The notes under the pieces are model-generated. The model was not told where the DNA came from. It saw only the letters and a list, made by a program, of their open reading frames with translations, and did not search any database. Positions 42,488 through 50,655 of a stretch of DNA of 64,000 bases are shown here, one piece after another. How positions within the stretch are numbered: position 1 is the first letter of the stretch; each line of letters begins with the position of its first letter. Made by a program: the position numbers and the translations under genes. Source of the stretch: Streptomyces sp. HNM0575 (GTDB taxonomy: Bacteria > Actinomycetota > Actinomycetes > Streptomycetales > Streptomycetaceae). Where the stretch lies: assembly GCF_012726265.1 (NCBI RefSeq), contig NZ_JAASAG010000005.1:372001-436000 (forward strand), in the 5' to 3' direction.

Positions 42488-45400
42488 ATGCTGCTTCGAC
42501 TGCTGGCCGGGCTGCCCAACCTGGCCACCTCACTTCTCGAGAGCGCTCTGGCACTGCCTGCCAAGGCCACTCGCCGGATCACGCCGCCGGCGGCCGCGGC
42601 GGCGCGCCTGACGGGCAGGCTCGTGAGCGTCGGTGTGCACGAGGCGGTGAGCGGTGCGGCGGAAGCGTGCGCGACCGCCGGGCAGCTCGGCAGGGTCGCC
42701 CGTGACACGGTGGCGCCCCGTTCCGGCCCCCGGCGCGCGGGATCCCGGATGCACCTGGGGCTGCGGTTCCCGCCCGGCGCACCCGTGCGCACCGCGGAAC
42801 GGCTCGAGACCGCCGCCGGGAAGGTGGCCGTCGAACTGGCCGAGCACCCCGACGTGTTGCTCGCCTACTGGGACGGCGGCCTGGGGAGCGTGGTCGTCAC
42901 GACCGCCGAGGACGCGGTCGGCGAGCGCGTGGCGGCCAGGGCGTCCGAACTCGCCGCCGAGCACGGGCTTGAACACGTCAGCGAACCGGCGCCGGAGCAC
43001 GGCCACCCCGGTGACGTCAGGGGCGCCCGCGTCGAGGCTGCCGCGCTCGCGCTGGACATCGCAGGCATCGCCACGGCCTTCGCGGCTCGGGCGGTGCTCC
43101 CGGCACGCGCGCCCGAAGCCCTCGTGGCGTCGGTCTCCCTGCTGCGTGAGGACTCGCGAGTACGCGGGACAGCAGCCCGCCTGCTGGGCCCGGACGCGAG
43201 CGACCTGCTGCTGGGCGCGGCCCAGGCGGCTGTCTGCGGGTTCGCGCGGTCGCCGGGACCTCTGCTGCTCGACGCCGCGCTGCGGGCAACCCAGTTGGTG
43301 CGATCGCTCACCCAACTCGCGACGTTCGAGGCGGTGCACGACACCCTCTGCGCTCCGGACCGCCTGACGGTGGCGAAGGACGCCACCGTGCGTCCGGCAC
43401 TGCGGACATGCCCCGACGAGTCGTACTCGAACACCGCGGTGAACGGGATGGTGGGCGGTGCCCTCGCCACGCTCCTGTTCACCCGCAGCCTCGACAGGGC
43501 CGCGGAGACCGTACTGGCGGGCGTGCCCAAGGCCGCGCGGTTCGGTCCGTCGGCCTTCACCGCATGGCTCGCCGCTGTCCTCGCGCGCAACGACATGCTG
43601 GTCGGCGATCCTGCGAGGCTCCGACGCCTGGAGCTCGTGGACACCGTCGTGCTGCATTCCGGAGCCCTCCGCAGTACGCGCCGCACCGTGCTCGAAGTCC
43701 ATCCCGACTCGGCGGGCTGGGATCACCGCCGGCTGTGGCACGCGGCCATGAAGACCCTCAGCGCTCCCGAGGACCGGGCGAAGCCAACCGGGGAGCCCCG
43801 CCTCGAACTTCGTCCGCCCGACGAGACGGCATCGGATGCGGGGCTGATGACCGCCTCGGTTCGCGGCAGGAATGTGGGCACCGTCCTCGTCGGCTGGGAG
43901 GTCGAGCCCATGGCCGAGGCCGCGCTGGACGCGGCGCGCCGGGCGGGGCTGCACGTCGTGCTCGTCGACGAGCACGGCCTCGGCGAGTTCGGCGCGCTGG
44001 CCGATCAACTCGCTTCGGCTGACGTCCCGTTCGCCGACACCGTCGCCGCTCTCCAGGACGAGGGCCGTACGGTCCTCACCGTGGCGCGGGTCCCGCACGA
44101 CCGGAGAACCGGACGACCGCAGCGGGCTCCTTCCGCCCGCGACTGTGTGGCCGGGCTGCTCGGTGGTGACATCGCCGTCGCGGTCACCGACGAGGGCAGT
44201 GCCGTCGTCTGGGACGCCGATGTGCTGTCCCTGCGCGGGCTGGAGGGCGTCTGGCGGTTGCTGTCCGCGGTGACCCTGTCCCGGGCGGTCAGCGGATGGG
44301 GCAAGTTCGCCGCGGAGGCGGGCGCCGCGCTCTCCGAACTGCTGGTGCTCACCCGGGAGGCACGGTCCCAGCAGGCGCCCGCCGTCCTCGGGGTACGCCT
44401 CAGCCCGGTCTCCGTCGCCACGGCCGTGTCGCTGGCGTGGGGCTGGGCCGCCGCATCGGCCGTGGCCGCCGGAACGACGCCACGGCCCGAACCACGGGTG
44501 CCCTGGCATGCCCTGCCGCCGGACGAGGTCCTCGCGCGGCTGCGAAGGACGCCTCGGACCGGGCCCACCGGATGGTCGGAGACACGGCGCCATGCCGGTC
44601 GTCTCGCGCTGGTCGCGGCCAGGTACCCGGCGCTGGCGCCCGTACGGACGGGAGTCCAGCTCGCCCGCGCCGTGTGGGCCGAACTCGACGACCCCTTCAC
44701 CCCCGTGCTGGTGGTCGGCGCCACCGCGTCGGCACTGCTGGGCTCGGCGGTCGACGCGTATCTCGTCCTCGGCGCCGTCGGGTTGAACGCCCTCGTCGGC
44801 GGGGTGCAACGGCTGCGCGCACAGAGGGCGTTGTTCGCTCTCGCCACCGAGCAGCGGCGCATGGCCCGGTGGGTCGAGCCGTCGACAGGTGAGGTCTCCG
44901 TCGTCGGGGCGGCCCGCCTGGCGCAGGGCGAAGTGATCGATCTGCACGTCAACGACGTGGTCCCGGCGGATGCGCGGCTGCTGGAGGTCGCCGGATGCGA
45001 GGTCGACGAATCCTCCCTGACCGGGGAGTCGTTGCCGACTCCCAAACACGTGGCCGCCGTTCCGGGCGCCTCGCTCGCCGACCGAAGCTGCATGGTCTTC
45101 GAGGGCACCACGGTGGTGGCCGGCTCCGCCCGAGCCGTCGTCGTGGGCACCGGCCACCAGACGGAAGCCGGCCGTGCCGCGTCCCTGGCCGCAAGGGTCC
45201 CCGTCTCGGCGGGAGTCCAGGCACGCCTGCACAGGCTGACCAGGCGGGTGCTGCCTTTCACCCTCGTCGGCGGTGCCGCCGTCGCCGGGCTGTCCTTGCT
45301 GCGCGGACGCCCGATGCGTATGGCACTCCAGGGAGGGCTCGCCGTCGCGGTGGCGGCCGTGCCCGAGGGCATGCCCCTGGTGGCGACCGTGGCGCAGATG

Positions 45401-47116
45401 GCGGCCGCGACGCGGCTCAGCCGGCTCGGTGTCCTCGTCCGTACGCCGCGCAGCTTGGAGGCCCTGGGCCGAGTCGACGCCGTCTGCTTCGACAAGACCG
45501 GGACCCTCACGGAGAACAGGCTGCGGGTCGTCAGCGTCGTCACCGCGAGCGGTGACGCCCACGAGGCGGCCGACCGCGAGGCGCTTCCGGTCCTGCGCAT
45601 CGCCGCCCGCGCCTGCCCGGCCCCGCGGGACCGGGTGGGTGTCCACGCCCACGCCACCGACGAGGCCGTCCTGGCGGCCGCCCCGCGTGAGACCGGATGG
45701 ACCACCGTGCGGGCCGAGCCCTTCGAGTCGAGTCGCGGGTTCGCAGCCGCCGTCGGAAGGGGCGCGCACGGTGACGGGACGCTGGTGGTCAAGGGCGCCC
45801 CGGAAGTCGTACTGCCCTGCTGCCCCGATGCTGACCGGGCGGCGATCGGAACGGCGAACGCCCTCGCCGCCCGGGGACTGCGGCTGATCGCCGTGGCCCA
45901 GCGGTCCCTCGGCGCGGACGAGGCGGCCGACGCCCTGGACAAGCCGCTCGAACTGCTGGAGCTCATCGGGTTCGTGGCTCTGGCCGACACCCCGCGCGCC
46001 GGCTCCGCCCCGCTCGTGTCCGGGCTGCGCGAGGCGGGCGTACGTCCCGTCATGCTGACCGGCGACCATCCCCAGACCGCCCGGTGCATGGCGGTCACCC
46101 TCGGCTGGCCCGACGACGTCACCGTGGTCACGGGTCACGACCTGGCGGCGCTGGACCGGGCGGGCCGTGCGCGTGCCCTGAAGGACTGCGGCGTCGTGGC
46201 CCGCGTCGCGCCCGAGCAGAAGCTCCAGGTCGTCGAGGCGCTACGGGAGGCGGGACGCGTCGTCGGCATGGTCGGGGACGGCGCCAACGACGCCGCCGCG
46301 ATCCGGGCCGCCGACGTGGGGATCGGCATCGGCGCACGCGGTTCGGCGGCCGCCCGCAACGCCGCCGACCTTGTGATCACCAACAACGAACTCCCGGTGC
46401 TCATCGACGCCATCGCCGAAGGACGGGCCCTGTGGCGCAACGTGGCCGACGCCATCAGCATCCTGCTCGGCGGCAACGCGGGCGAGGTCGGCTTCTCCGT
46501 ACTGGGCACGCTGCTCTCCGGTACGTCGCCGCTGTCCGCGCGCCAGCTGCTCCTGGTCAACCTGCTCACCGACATGTTCCCGGCCATGGCGATCGCGGTC
46601 ACGCCTCACGACCCGGGCCCCGCCTCGGAGGACGCCCTGGCCGAGCGGCACTCCGCACGCCCCGCCGACCTGGGGGAGCCGCTCACGCACGAGATCCGCC
46701 AGCGTGGCCTGGTCACCGGAGCGGGCGCGGCCACCGCGTGGCTGATCGGCAGCCTCACCCCCGGATCGGCACAGCGCACCAGCACCATGGCCCTGTGCGG
46801 CGTGATCGGTTCCCAGCTCACCCAGACCGTGGCCGGACGCCGCGACAGCCCCCTGGTCCTCGGTACGGTCCTCGGCACCGCCGCCGTTCTCGCCGCTCTC
46901 GTCCAGACGCCTGTCGTCAGCCGCTTCTTCGGGTGTACGCCTCTGGGCCCGACGGCCTGGGCGGGAGTGGCCGTCGCCATCGGGACCTCCTCGGTGGGGC
47001 CCCGACTGGTGCCCCAGGCCGAGCAGTTGGTCTCGCAGCTCACCTCACGCCTGGGCTCCGCGCTGCCGGCCCGCGCCGGCTCGGCCCCGATGAGCTTTCT
47101 CCGCCCACCTGCCTGA
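42488..47116 (+). CDS. Very large cation-transporting P-type ATPase (CtpI-like)
   Basis: The 1542-residue protein has the P-type ATPase core in its C-terminal half: ESSLTGES (actuator, about 839-846), FDKTGTLT with phosphorylated Asp near 1001, MLTGDHPQTA, and MVGDGANDAAAI near 1261-1272. Six or more helices flank these. The first ~700 residues are an Ala-rich extension without obvious HMA Cys motifs, as in mycobacterial CtpI-type pumps, which are about twice the usual size. Transported ion is unknown. GAAGGTGAGGA directly precedes the ATG. It probably forms an operon with the small upstream gene. Confidence 0.93.
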   Translation: MLLRLLAGLPNLATSLLESALALPAKATRRITPPAAAAARLTGRLVSVGVHEAVSGAAEACATAGQLGRVARDTVAPRSGPRRAGSRMHLGLRFPPGAPVRTAERLETAAGKVAVELAEHPDVLLAYWDGGLGSVVVTTAEDAVGERVAARASELAAEHGLEHVSEPAPEHGHPGDVRGARVEAAALALDIAGIATAFAARAVLPARAPEALVASVSLLREDSRVRGTAARLLGPDASDLLLGAAQAAVCGFARSPGPLLLDAALRATQLVRSLTQLATFEAVHDTLCAPDRLTVAKDATVRPALRTCPDESYSNTAVNGMVGGALATLLFTRSLDRAAETVLAGVPKAARFGPSAFTAWLAAVLARNDMLVGDPARLRRLELVDTVVLHSGALRSTRRTVLEVHPDSAGWDHRRLWHAAMKTLSAPEDRAKPTGEPRLELRPPDETASDAGLMTASVRGRNVGTVLVGWEVEPMAEAALDAARRAGLHVVLVDEHGLGEFGALADQLASADVPFADTVAALQDEGRTVLTVARVPHDRRTGRPQRAPSARDCVAGLLGGDIAVAVTDEGSAVVWDADVLSLRGLEGVWRLLSAVTLSRAVSGWGKFAAEAGAALSELLVLTREARSQQAPAVLGVRLSPVSVATAVSLAWGWAAASAVAAGTTPRPEPRVPWHALPPDEVLARLRRTPRTGPTGWSETRRHAGRLALVAARYPALAPVRTGVQLARAVWAELDDPFTPVLVVGATASALLGSAVDAYLVLGAVGLNALVGGVQRLRAQRALFALATEQRRMARWVEPSTGEVSVVGAARLAQGEVIDLHVNDVVPADARLLEVAGCEVDESSLTGESLPTPKHVAAVPGASLADRSCMVFEGTTVVAGSARAVVVGTGHQTEAGRAASLAARVPVSAGVQARLHRLTRRVLPFTLVGGAAVAGLSLLRGRPMRMALQGGLAVAVAAVPEGMPLVATVAQMAAATRLSRLGVLVRTPRSLEALGRVDAVCFDKTGTLTENRLRVVSVVTASGDAHEAADREALPVLRIAARACPAPRDRVGVHAHATDEAVLAAAPRETGWTTVRAEPFESSRGFAAAVGRGAHGDGTLVVKGAPEVVLPCCPDADRAAIGTANALAARGLRLIAVAQRSLGADEAADALDKPLELLELIGFVALADTPRAGSAPLVSGLREAGVRPVMLTGDHPQTARCMAVTLGWPDDVTVVTGHDLAALDRAGRARALKDCGVVARVAPEQKLQVVEALREAGRVVGMVGDGANDAAAIRAADVGIGIGARGSAAARNAADLVITNNELPVLIDAIAEGRALWRNVADAISILLGGNAGEVGFSVLGTLLSGTSPLSARQLLLVNLLTDMFPAMAIAVTPHDPGPASEDALAERHSARPADLGEPLTHEIRQRGLVTGAGAATAWLIGSLTPGSAQRTSTMALCGVIGSQLTQTVAGRRDSPLVLGTVLGTAAVLAALVQTPVVSRFFGCTPLGPTAWAGVAVAIGTSSVGPRLVPQAEQLVSQLTSRLGSALPARAGSAPMSFLRPPA

Positions 47117-47262
47117 CCCGTCGTCCACCGGCCGGCCAGGCGGGCCGATCCGGCACAGGGCCGTCAACGTGTTCGTCAACAACGCCCGGACAGCGGGGCG
47201 TTGAGCGGGTGAGCGAGCGTGGGCGAGTGTGGTCGAGTGTGGTCGAGCGGACCGTGGGCCGG

Positions 47263-48111
47263 TCAGGCGGTCAGGAATCCCTGAAGCGCGCGGAGAGTCT
47301 CTCCGGGTTGCTCCTCGGGCAGGAAGTGCCCGCAGTCGGCGATCGCCCACCCGCGGACGTCGTCGGCGTAGTCCTGCCAGATCTCCAGTGCCGGGAGCTT
47401 CCCCAGCAGTCCGTTTCCGCCCCACAGGGCGAGGACCGGCATGACGAGCCTGCGTCCCGAATCGGCGTCCGCGTCGTCGTGTTCGCTGTCGGTGGGGAAC
47501 GACGCGCGGTAGTCGTCGAAGCCCGCGCGCAGCGCGCCCGGTGCGGAGAAGGCGTTGACGTACGTTGTGATCGCGGCCGGGTCGAAGGCGTCGCGCCGAT
47601 ACGTCCAGCGCTCGAAGAAGTAGCCGAGATAGCCGGCGACGTCCTTCCCCGCGAGCAGTTCGGGCAGGTCGGGCTGGAGGTGGAACATCCAGTGCCAGTA
47701 GGCGGCGCCCACCTCGGTGTTCCAGCGGCGCCACATCTCGCGGGTCGGCACGATGTCGAGAACCGACAGCCGTTCGACCTGGTCGGGCCGGTCGAGCGCC
47801 CAGCGGTGTCCGACACGGGCCCCGCGGTCGTGTCCCACGACGCTCACGCGGTCGAACCCCAGCGAGCCGACGAGCTCGGCGACGTCCGTGGCCATCGTCC
47901 GCTTGTCGTAGCCGCCGAGCGGCTTGTCGCTGCGGCCGTAACCGCGCAGGTCCGGGACGATCACGGTGTGGGTCTCGCACAGAGGCCCGGCGATGAACCG
48001 CCAGCAGTGGGACGTCTGCGGCCAGCCGTGGAGCAGCACCAGTGGCGGCCCGTCCCCACCGCGCAGGTAGTGCATGCGGATGCCGTTCACCTTCGCCGTC
48101 GCTGCTTCCAT
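47263..48111 (-). CDS. Fluoroacetate dehalogenase-like alpha/beta hydrolase
   Basis: The 282-residue hydrolase has nucleophile Asp95 in GHDRGARVGHR and catalytic His near 262 (CGHFLPEEQP). Compared with Rhodopseudomonas fluoroacetate dehalogenase as I recall it (D110, R111, R114, H155, W156, Y219), the spacing matches: D95, R96, R99, H140, W141 (AYWHWMF) and a Tyr in DDYRASF near 201. The Arg pair binds the carboxylate and the His/Trp/Tyr trio forms the halide pocket. Epoxide hydrolase is the alternative. It is divergent from a CGNR regulator with a palindrome between. Confidence 0.8.
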   Translation of the reverse strand: MEAATAKVNGIRMHYLRGGDGPPLVLLHGWPQTSHCWRFIAGPLCETHTVIVPDLRGYGRSDKPLGGYDKRTMATDVAELVGSLGFDRVSVVGHDRGARVGHRWALDRPDQVERLSVLDIVPTREMWRRWNTEVGAAYWHWMFHLQPDLPELLAGKDVAGYLGYFFERWTYRRDAFDPAAITTYVNAFSAPGALRAGFDDYRASFPTDSEHDDADADSGRRLVMPVLALWGGNGLLGKLPALEIWQDYADDVRGWAIADCGHFLPEEQPGETLRALQGFLTA

Positions 48112-48125
48112 GGTCCCCTCTCCTA

Positions 48126-48148
48126 ACCCTCTTACGGGGTTAGAGGGT
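48126..48148. promoter_or_regulatory. Operator-like inverted repeat between hydrolase and CGNR gene
   Basis: ACCCTCT (48126-48132) and AGAGGGT (48142-48148), perfect 7-bp arms with a 9-bp spacer. It lies 14 bp upstream of the hydrolase ATG and about 30 bp upstream of the CGNR -10, so one bound dimer would affect both genes. Confidence 0.6.
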
Positions 48149-48177
48149 AATGAGCCCGCTCCGCTCCGGGCAAGCGT

Positions 48178-48183
48178 TAGATT
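48178..48183 (+). promoter_or_regulatory. -10 box of leaderless CGNR gene promoter
   Basis: TAGATT, then 6 bases, then ATG 48190. Confidence 0.55.
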
Positions 48184-48189
48184 GTCCGC

Positions 48190-48744
48190 ATGGAGTGGGT
48201 GTTCGACGGCGGGCGGCCGTGTCTCGATCTCGTCAACACATTGCGCGATCGCGTCCGCGGCGGACGTGAACTGCTCGTCGGCACGGCGGCGTTGAAGGAG
48301 TGGCTGCGACTGGCGGGATTCGGCAGGATCGCGGTGCGCGCCGAACACGTAACGGCTGCGCGTGAGCTGCGGGAGAGCATCGATCGCGTACTGGAGGCGG
48401 TCGCATCGGGCCACAGGCCGCGCGCCGCCGACGTACGGCTGCTCAACGAGACGGCTGCCGCGTCACCGCCGCCCGTCGCGCGGCTGAGCGTCGCCGCGGA
48501 CGGCTCGGTGTCCCGCCGTGTGCCCCGCCCGGCCGACCCCGCAGGCGCAGCGTTCGCCGTACTCGCCACGGACGCCGTCCACTTGGCCACGGACCCGCAG
48601 ACCGTCCGCGTCTGCAAGGCGGACGACTGCGGCTTGCGCTTCGCGGACGCGTCGCCCCAGCGCAACCGCCAATGGTGCTCGATGAGCCGCTGCGGGAACC
48701 GCGCGAAGGCGCGGTCGCACTACTCCCGTACGAGGCATCGATAG
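48190..48744 (+). CDS. ABATE/CGNR zinc-finger transcriptional regulator
   Basis: The 184-residue protein has an N-terminal ABATE domain (FDGGRPCLDLVNTLRDR) and the C-terminal CGNR zinc finger: C-x4-C (CKADDC), then WCSMSRCGNRAKARSHYSR, with the name-giving CGNR. These proteins are predicted one-component regulators of stress or catabolic genes; it probably controls the divergent dehalogenase-like gene. The stop codon is inside a tandem repeat. Confidence 0.9.
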   Translation: MEWVFDGGRPCLDLVNTLRDRVRGGRELLVGTAALKEWLRLAGFGRIAVRAEHVTAARELRESIDRVLEAVASGHRPRAADVRLLNETAAASPPPVARLSVAADGSVSRRVPRPADPAGAAFAVLATDAVHLATDPQTVRVCKADDCGLRFADASPQRNRQWCSMSRCGNRAKARSHYSRTRHR

Positions 48745-48792
48745 AGCTTGGCGGGGAGATAGAGCTCGGCTGGGGATAGAGCGCGGCGGGGC
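48741..48792. repeat. Three 17-18-bp tandem repeats starting at the CGNR stop codon
   Basis: Units at 48741 (ATAGAGCTTGGCGGGGAG), 48759 and 48776. The stop TAG (48742-48744) lies in the first unit and is copied in the others. Confidence 0.88.
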
Positions 48793-48849
48793 CGGTCACC
48801 CGCCTGACCCGTCTTCCACCGGTCAGGCAGGCCCGACGGCATCGGCGGA

Positions 48850-50379
48850 TCAGATATCGCGGAACGTCTCGATCTGCGCGCCGACTTCGTTGAGCCGTTC
48901 CGCCAGGTCCTCGTAACCGCGGTTGATCACATAGACGTTGCGCAGCACGGAGGTGCCCTCCGCCGCCAGCATTCCCAGCAGCACCACCACGGCGGGTCGC
49001 AGCGCGGGCGGGCACATCATCTCCGCGGCGCGCCAGCGCGTCGGGCCCTCCACCAACACGCGGTGCGGGTCGAGGAGTTGGAGGCGTCCGCCCAGCCGGT
49101 TGAGGTCGGTGAGGTAGATGGCGCGGTTGTCGTAGACCCAGTCGTGGATGAGCGTCTGGCCCTCGGCGACGGCGGCGATGGCCGCGAAGAAGGGCACGTT
49201 GTCGATGTTGATGCCGGGGAAGGGCATCGGGTGGATCTTGTCCGCGGGCGCCTCCAGCTTCGAGGGGCGCACCGTCAGATCGACGAGCCGCGTACGGCCG
49301 TTGTCCGCCGCGTACTCGGGGCTGCGGTCGGTGTCGAGGCCCATCTCCTCCAGCACCGCGAGCTCGATCTCCAGGAACTCCACCGGCACGCGGCAGACGG
49401 TCAGTTCGGAACCGGTGACGACCGCCGCCGCCAGCAGGCTCATCGCCTCGACCGGGTCCTCGGACGGCGAGTAGTCCACGTCGACGTCGATCACCGGTAC
49501 GCCGTGCACGGTCAGCGTCGTCGTGCCGATGCCGTCGACCTTCACGCCCAACTGCTCCAGGAAGAAGCACAGGTCCTGGACCATGTAGTTGGACGAGGCG
49601 TTGCGGATGACCGTCACGCCGTCGTGCCGCGCGGCGGCCAGCAGGGCGTTCTCGGTGACGGTGTCCCCGCGCTCGGTCAGCACGATCGGCCCGCCGGGCG
49701 TGACGGAGCGCTCCACCACGGCGTGGTAGAGCCCCTCGGTCGCCGTGATCTCAAGTCCGAAGCGGCGCAGGGCGATCATGTGGGGCTGCACGGTGCGCGT
49801 GCCGAGGTCGCAGCCGCCCGCGTAGGGAATCCTGAACTGCTCCATCCTGTGCAGCAGCGGCCCGAGGAACATGATGATGCTGCGGGTGCGCCGCGCCGCG
49901 TCGGCGTCGATGGCCTCCAGGTCCAGCTCCGCCGGGGGCACGATCTCCAGATCCGCACCGTCGTTGATCCAGCGGGCGCGGACGCCGATGGAGGAGAGCA
50001 CCTCCAGGATGCGGAAGACCTCTTCGATCCGGGCGACCCGACGCAGCACCGTGCGCCCGGAGTTGAGGAGCGAGGCGCAGAGCAGCGCGACGCAGGCGTT
50101 CTTGCTCGTCTTGACGTCGATGCTGCCGGACAGCCGCCGGCCGCCCACGACCCGCAGATGCATCGGGCCCGAGTAGCCGAGCGAGACGATCTCGCTGTCG
50201 AGTGCCTCGGAGATGCGCGCGATCATCTCAAGACTGATGTTCTGGTTGCCCCGCTCGATGCGGTTCACTGCGCTCTGGCTCGTGCCCAGGGCCTCCGCCA
50301 GTTTCACTTGTGTCCAGCCCCGGTGCTGACGGGCGTCGCGGATGAGTTGCCCGATGCGGGCCAGGTAGTCATCAGTCAT
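48850..50379 (-). CDS. murA2: XRE helix-turn-helix / MurA-like fusion protein
   Basis: The 509-residue protein joins an XRE DNA-binding domain (residues ~5-66; GWTQVKLAEALGTSQSAVNRIE) to a full UDP-GlcNAc enolpyruvyltransferase fold (~73-509). MurA active-site residues look kept: Lys93-Asn94 (SKNA), Cys190 in GGCDLGTRTV (E. coli Cys115 position), the LRPAVVV Arg, and an Asp in FPGINIDN, where a 3-residue insertion precedes it. It could be a MurA isozyme that also represses transcription, or a regulator using UDP-GlcNAc/PEP as ligand. The ATG follows a -10 by 6 bp and a 16-bp palindrome overlaps that promoter. Confidence 0.9.
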   Translation of the reverse strand: MTDDYLARIGQLIRDARQHRGWTQVKLAEALGTSQSAVNRIERGNQNISLEMIARISEALDSEIVSLGYSGPMHLRVVGGRRLSGSIDVKTSKNACVALLCASLLNSGRTVLRRVARIEEVFRILEVLSSIGVRARWINDGADLEIVPPAELDLEAIDADAARRTRSIIMFLGPLLHRMEQFRIPYAGGCDLGTRTVQPHMIALRRFGLEITATEGLYHAVVERSVTPGGPIVLTERGDTVTENALLAAARHDGVTVIRNASSNYMVQDLCFFLEQLGVKVDGIGTTTLTVHGVPVIDVDVDYSPSEDPVEAMSLLAAAVVTGSELTVCRVPVEFLEIELAVLEEMGLDTDRSPEYAADNGRTRLVDLTVRPSKLEAPADKIHPMPFPGINIDNVPFFAAIAAVAEGQTLIHDWVYDNRAIYLTDLNRLGGRLQLLDPHRVLVEGPTRWRAAEMMCPPALRPAVVVLLGMLAAEGTSVLRNVYVINRGYEDLAERLNEVGAQIETFRDI

Positions 50380-50385
50380 GCGATG

Positions 50386-50406
50386 AGAATATCTCACATG
50401 TGAGAT
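50386..50406 (-). promoter_or_regulatory. Leaderless murA2 promoter with overlapping palindromic operator
   Basis: The -10 TATTCT (50391-50386, minus) is 6 bp before the ATG. A perfect 16-bp palindrome ATCTCACA|TGTGAGAT (50391-50406) abuts it, and TGAGA-N3-TCTCA (50384-50396) overlaps it, giving three TGAGA half-sites. This is a classic autorepression layout for the XRE domain of the same protein. Confidence 0.65.
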
Positions 50407-50633
50407 GACTTCGCACCGAGCCTGTGTCCGTGTGGTGTACGGCCTGTTCAGGCCCGGTTCCGGCCCCCGGTGGACCGCTCGCGCTCCGGGCGTGGCGGGC
50501 GCGGACGGTGCGGTGTCGAGCGCTCCGCGAGGCCGGGGCTCATTCCGGATCCGCGGGCGAAGCCCCGGGTTGCGTCCGCACTGCAAGGCCTGGTCCGAGG
50601 CCCGCACCCCGGCAGCCCTGGCCGCGCCGCGGT

Positions 50634-50655
50634 TTCTCTGACTAGAGTCAGAGAA
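50634..50655. promoter_or_regulatory. 22-bp palindrome over the marR-GNAT start
   Basis: TTCTCTGACT (50634-50643), AG, AGTCAGAGAA (50646-50655): 10-bp perfect arms. It covers the -10 TAGAGT (50643-50648), which is 6 bp before the ATG, and ends at the A of the start codon. It is a likely MarR autoregulatory operator on a leaderless promoter. Confidence 0.7.

Noticed and set aside
42530..46138. 1202-codon minus-strand open frame
   Set aside because: Shadow of the P-type ATPase, whose sense frame has the DKTGT and GDGAND motifs.
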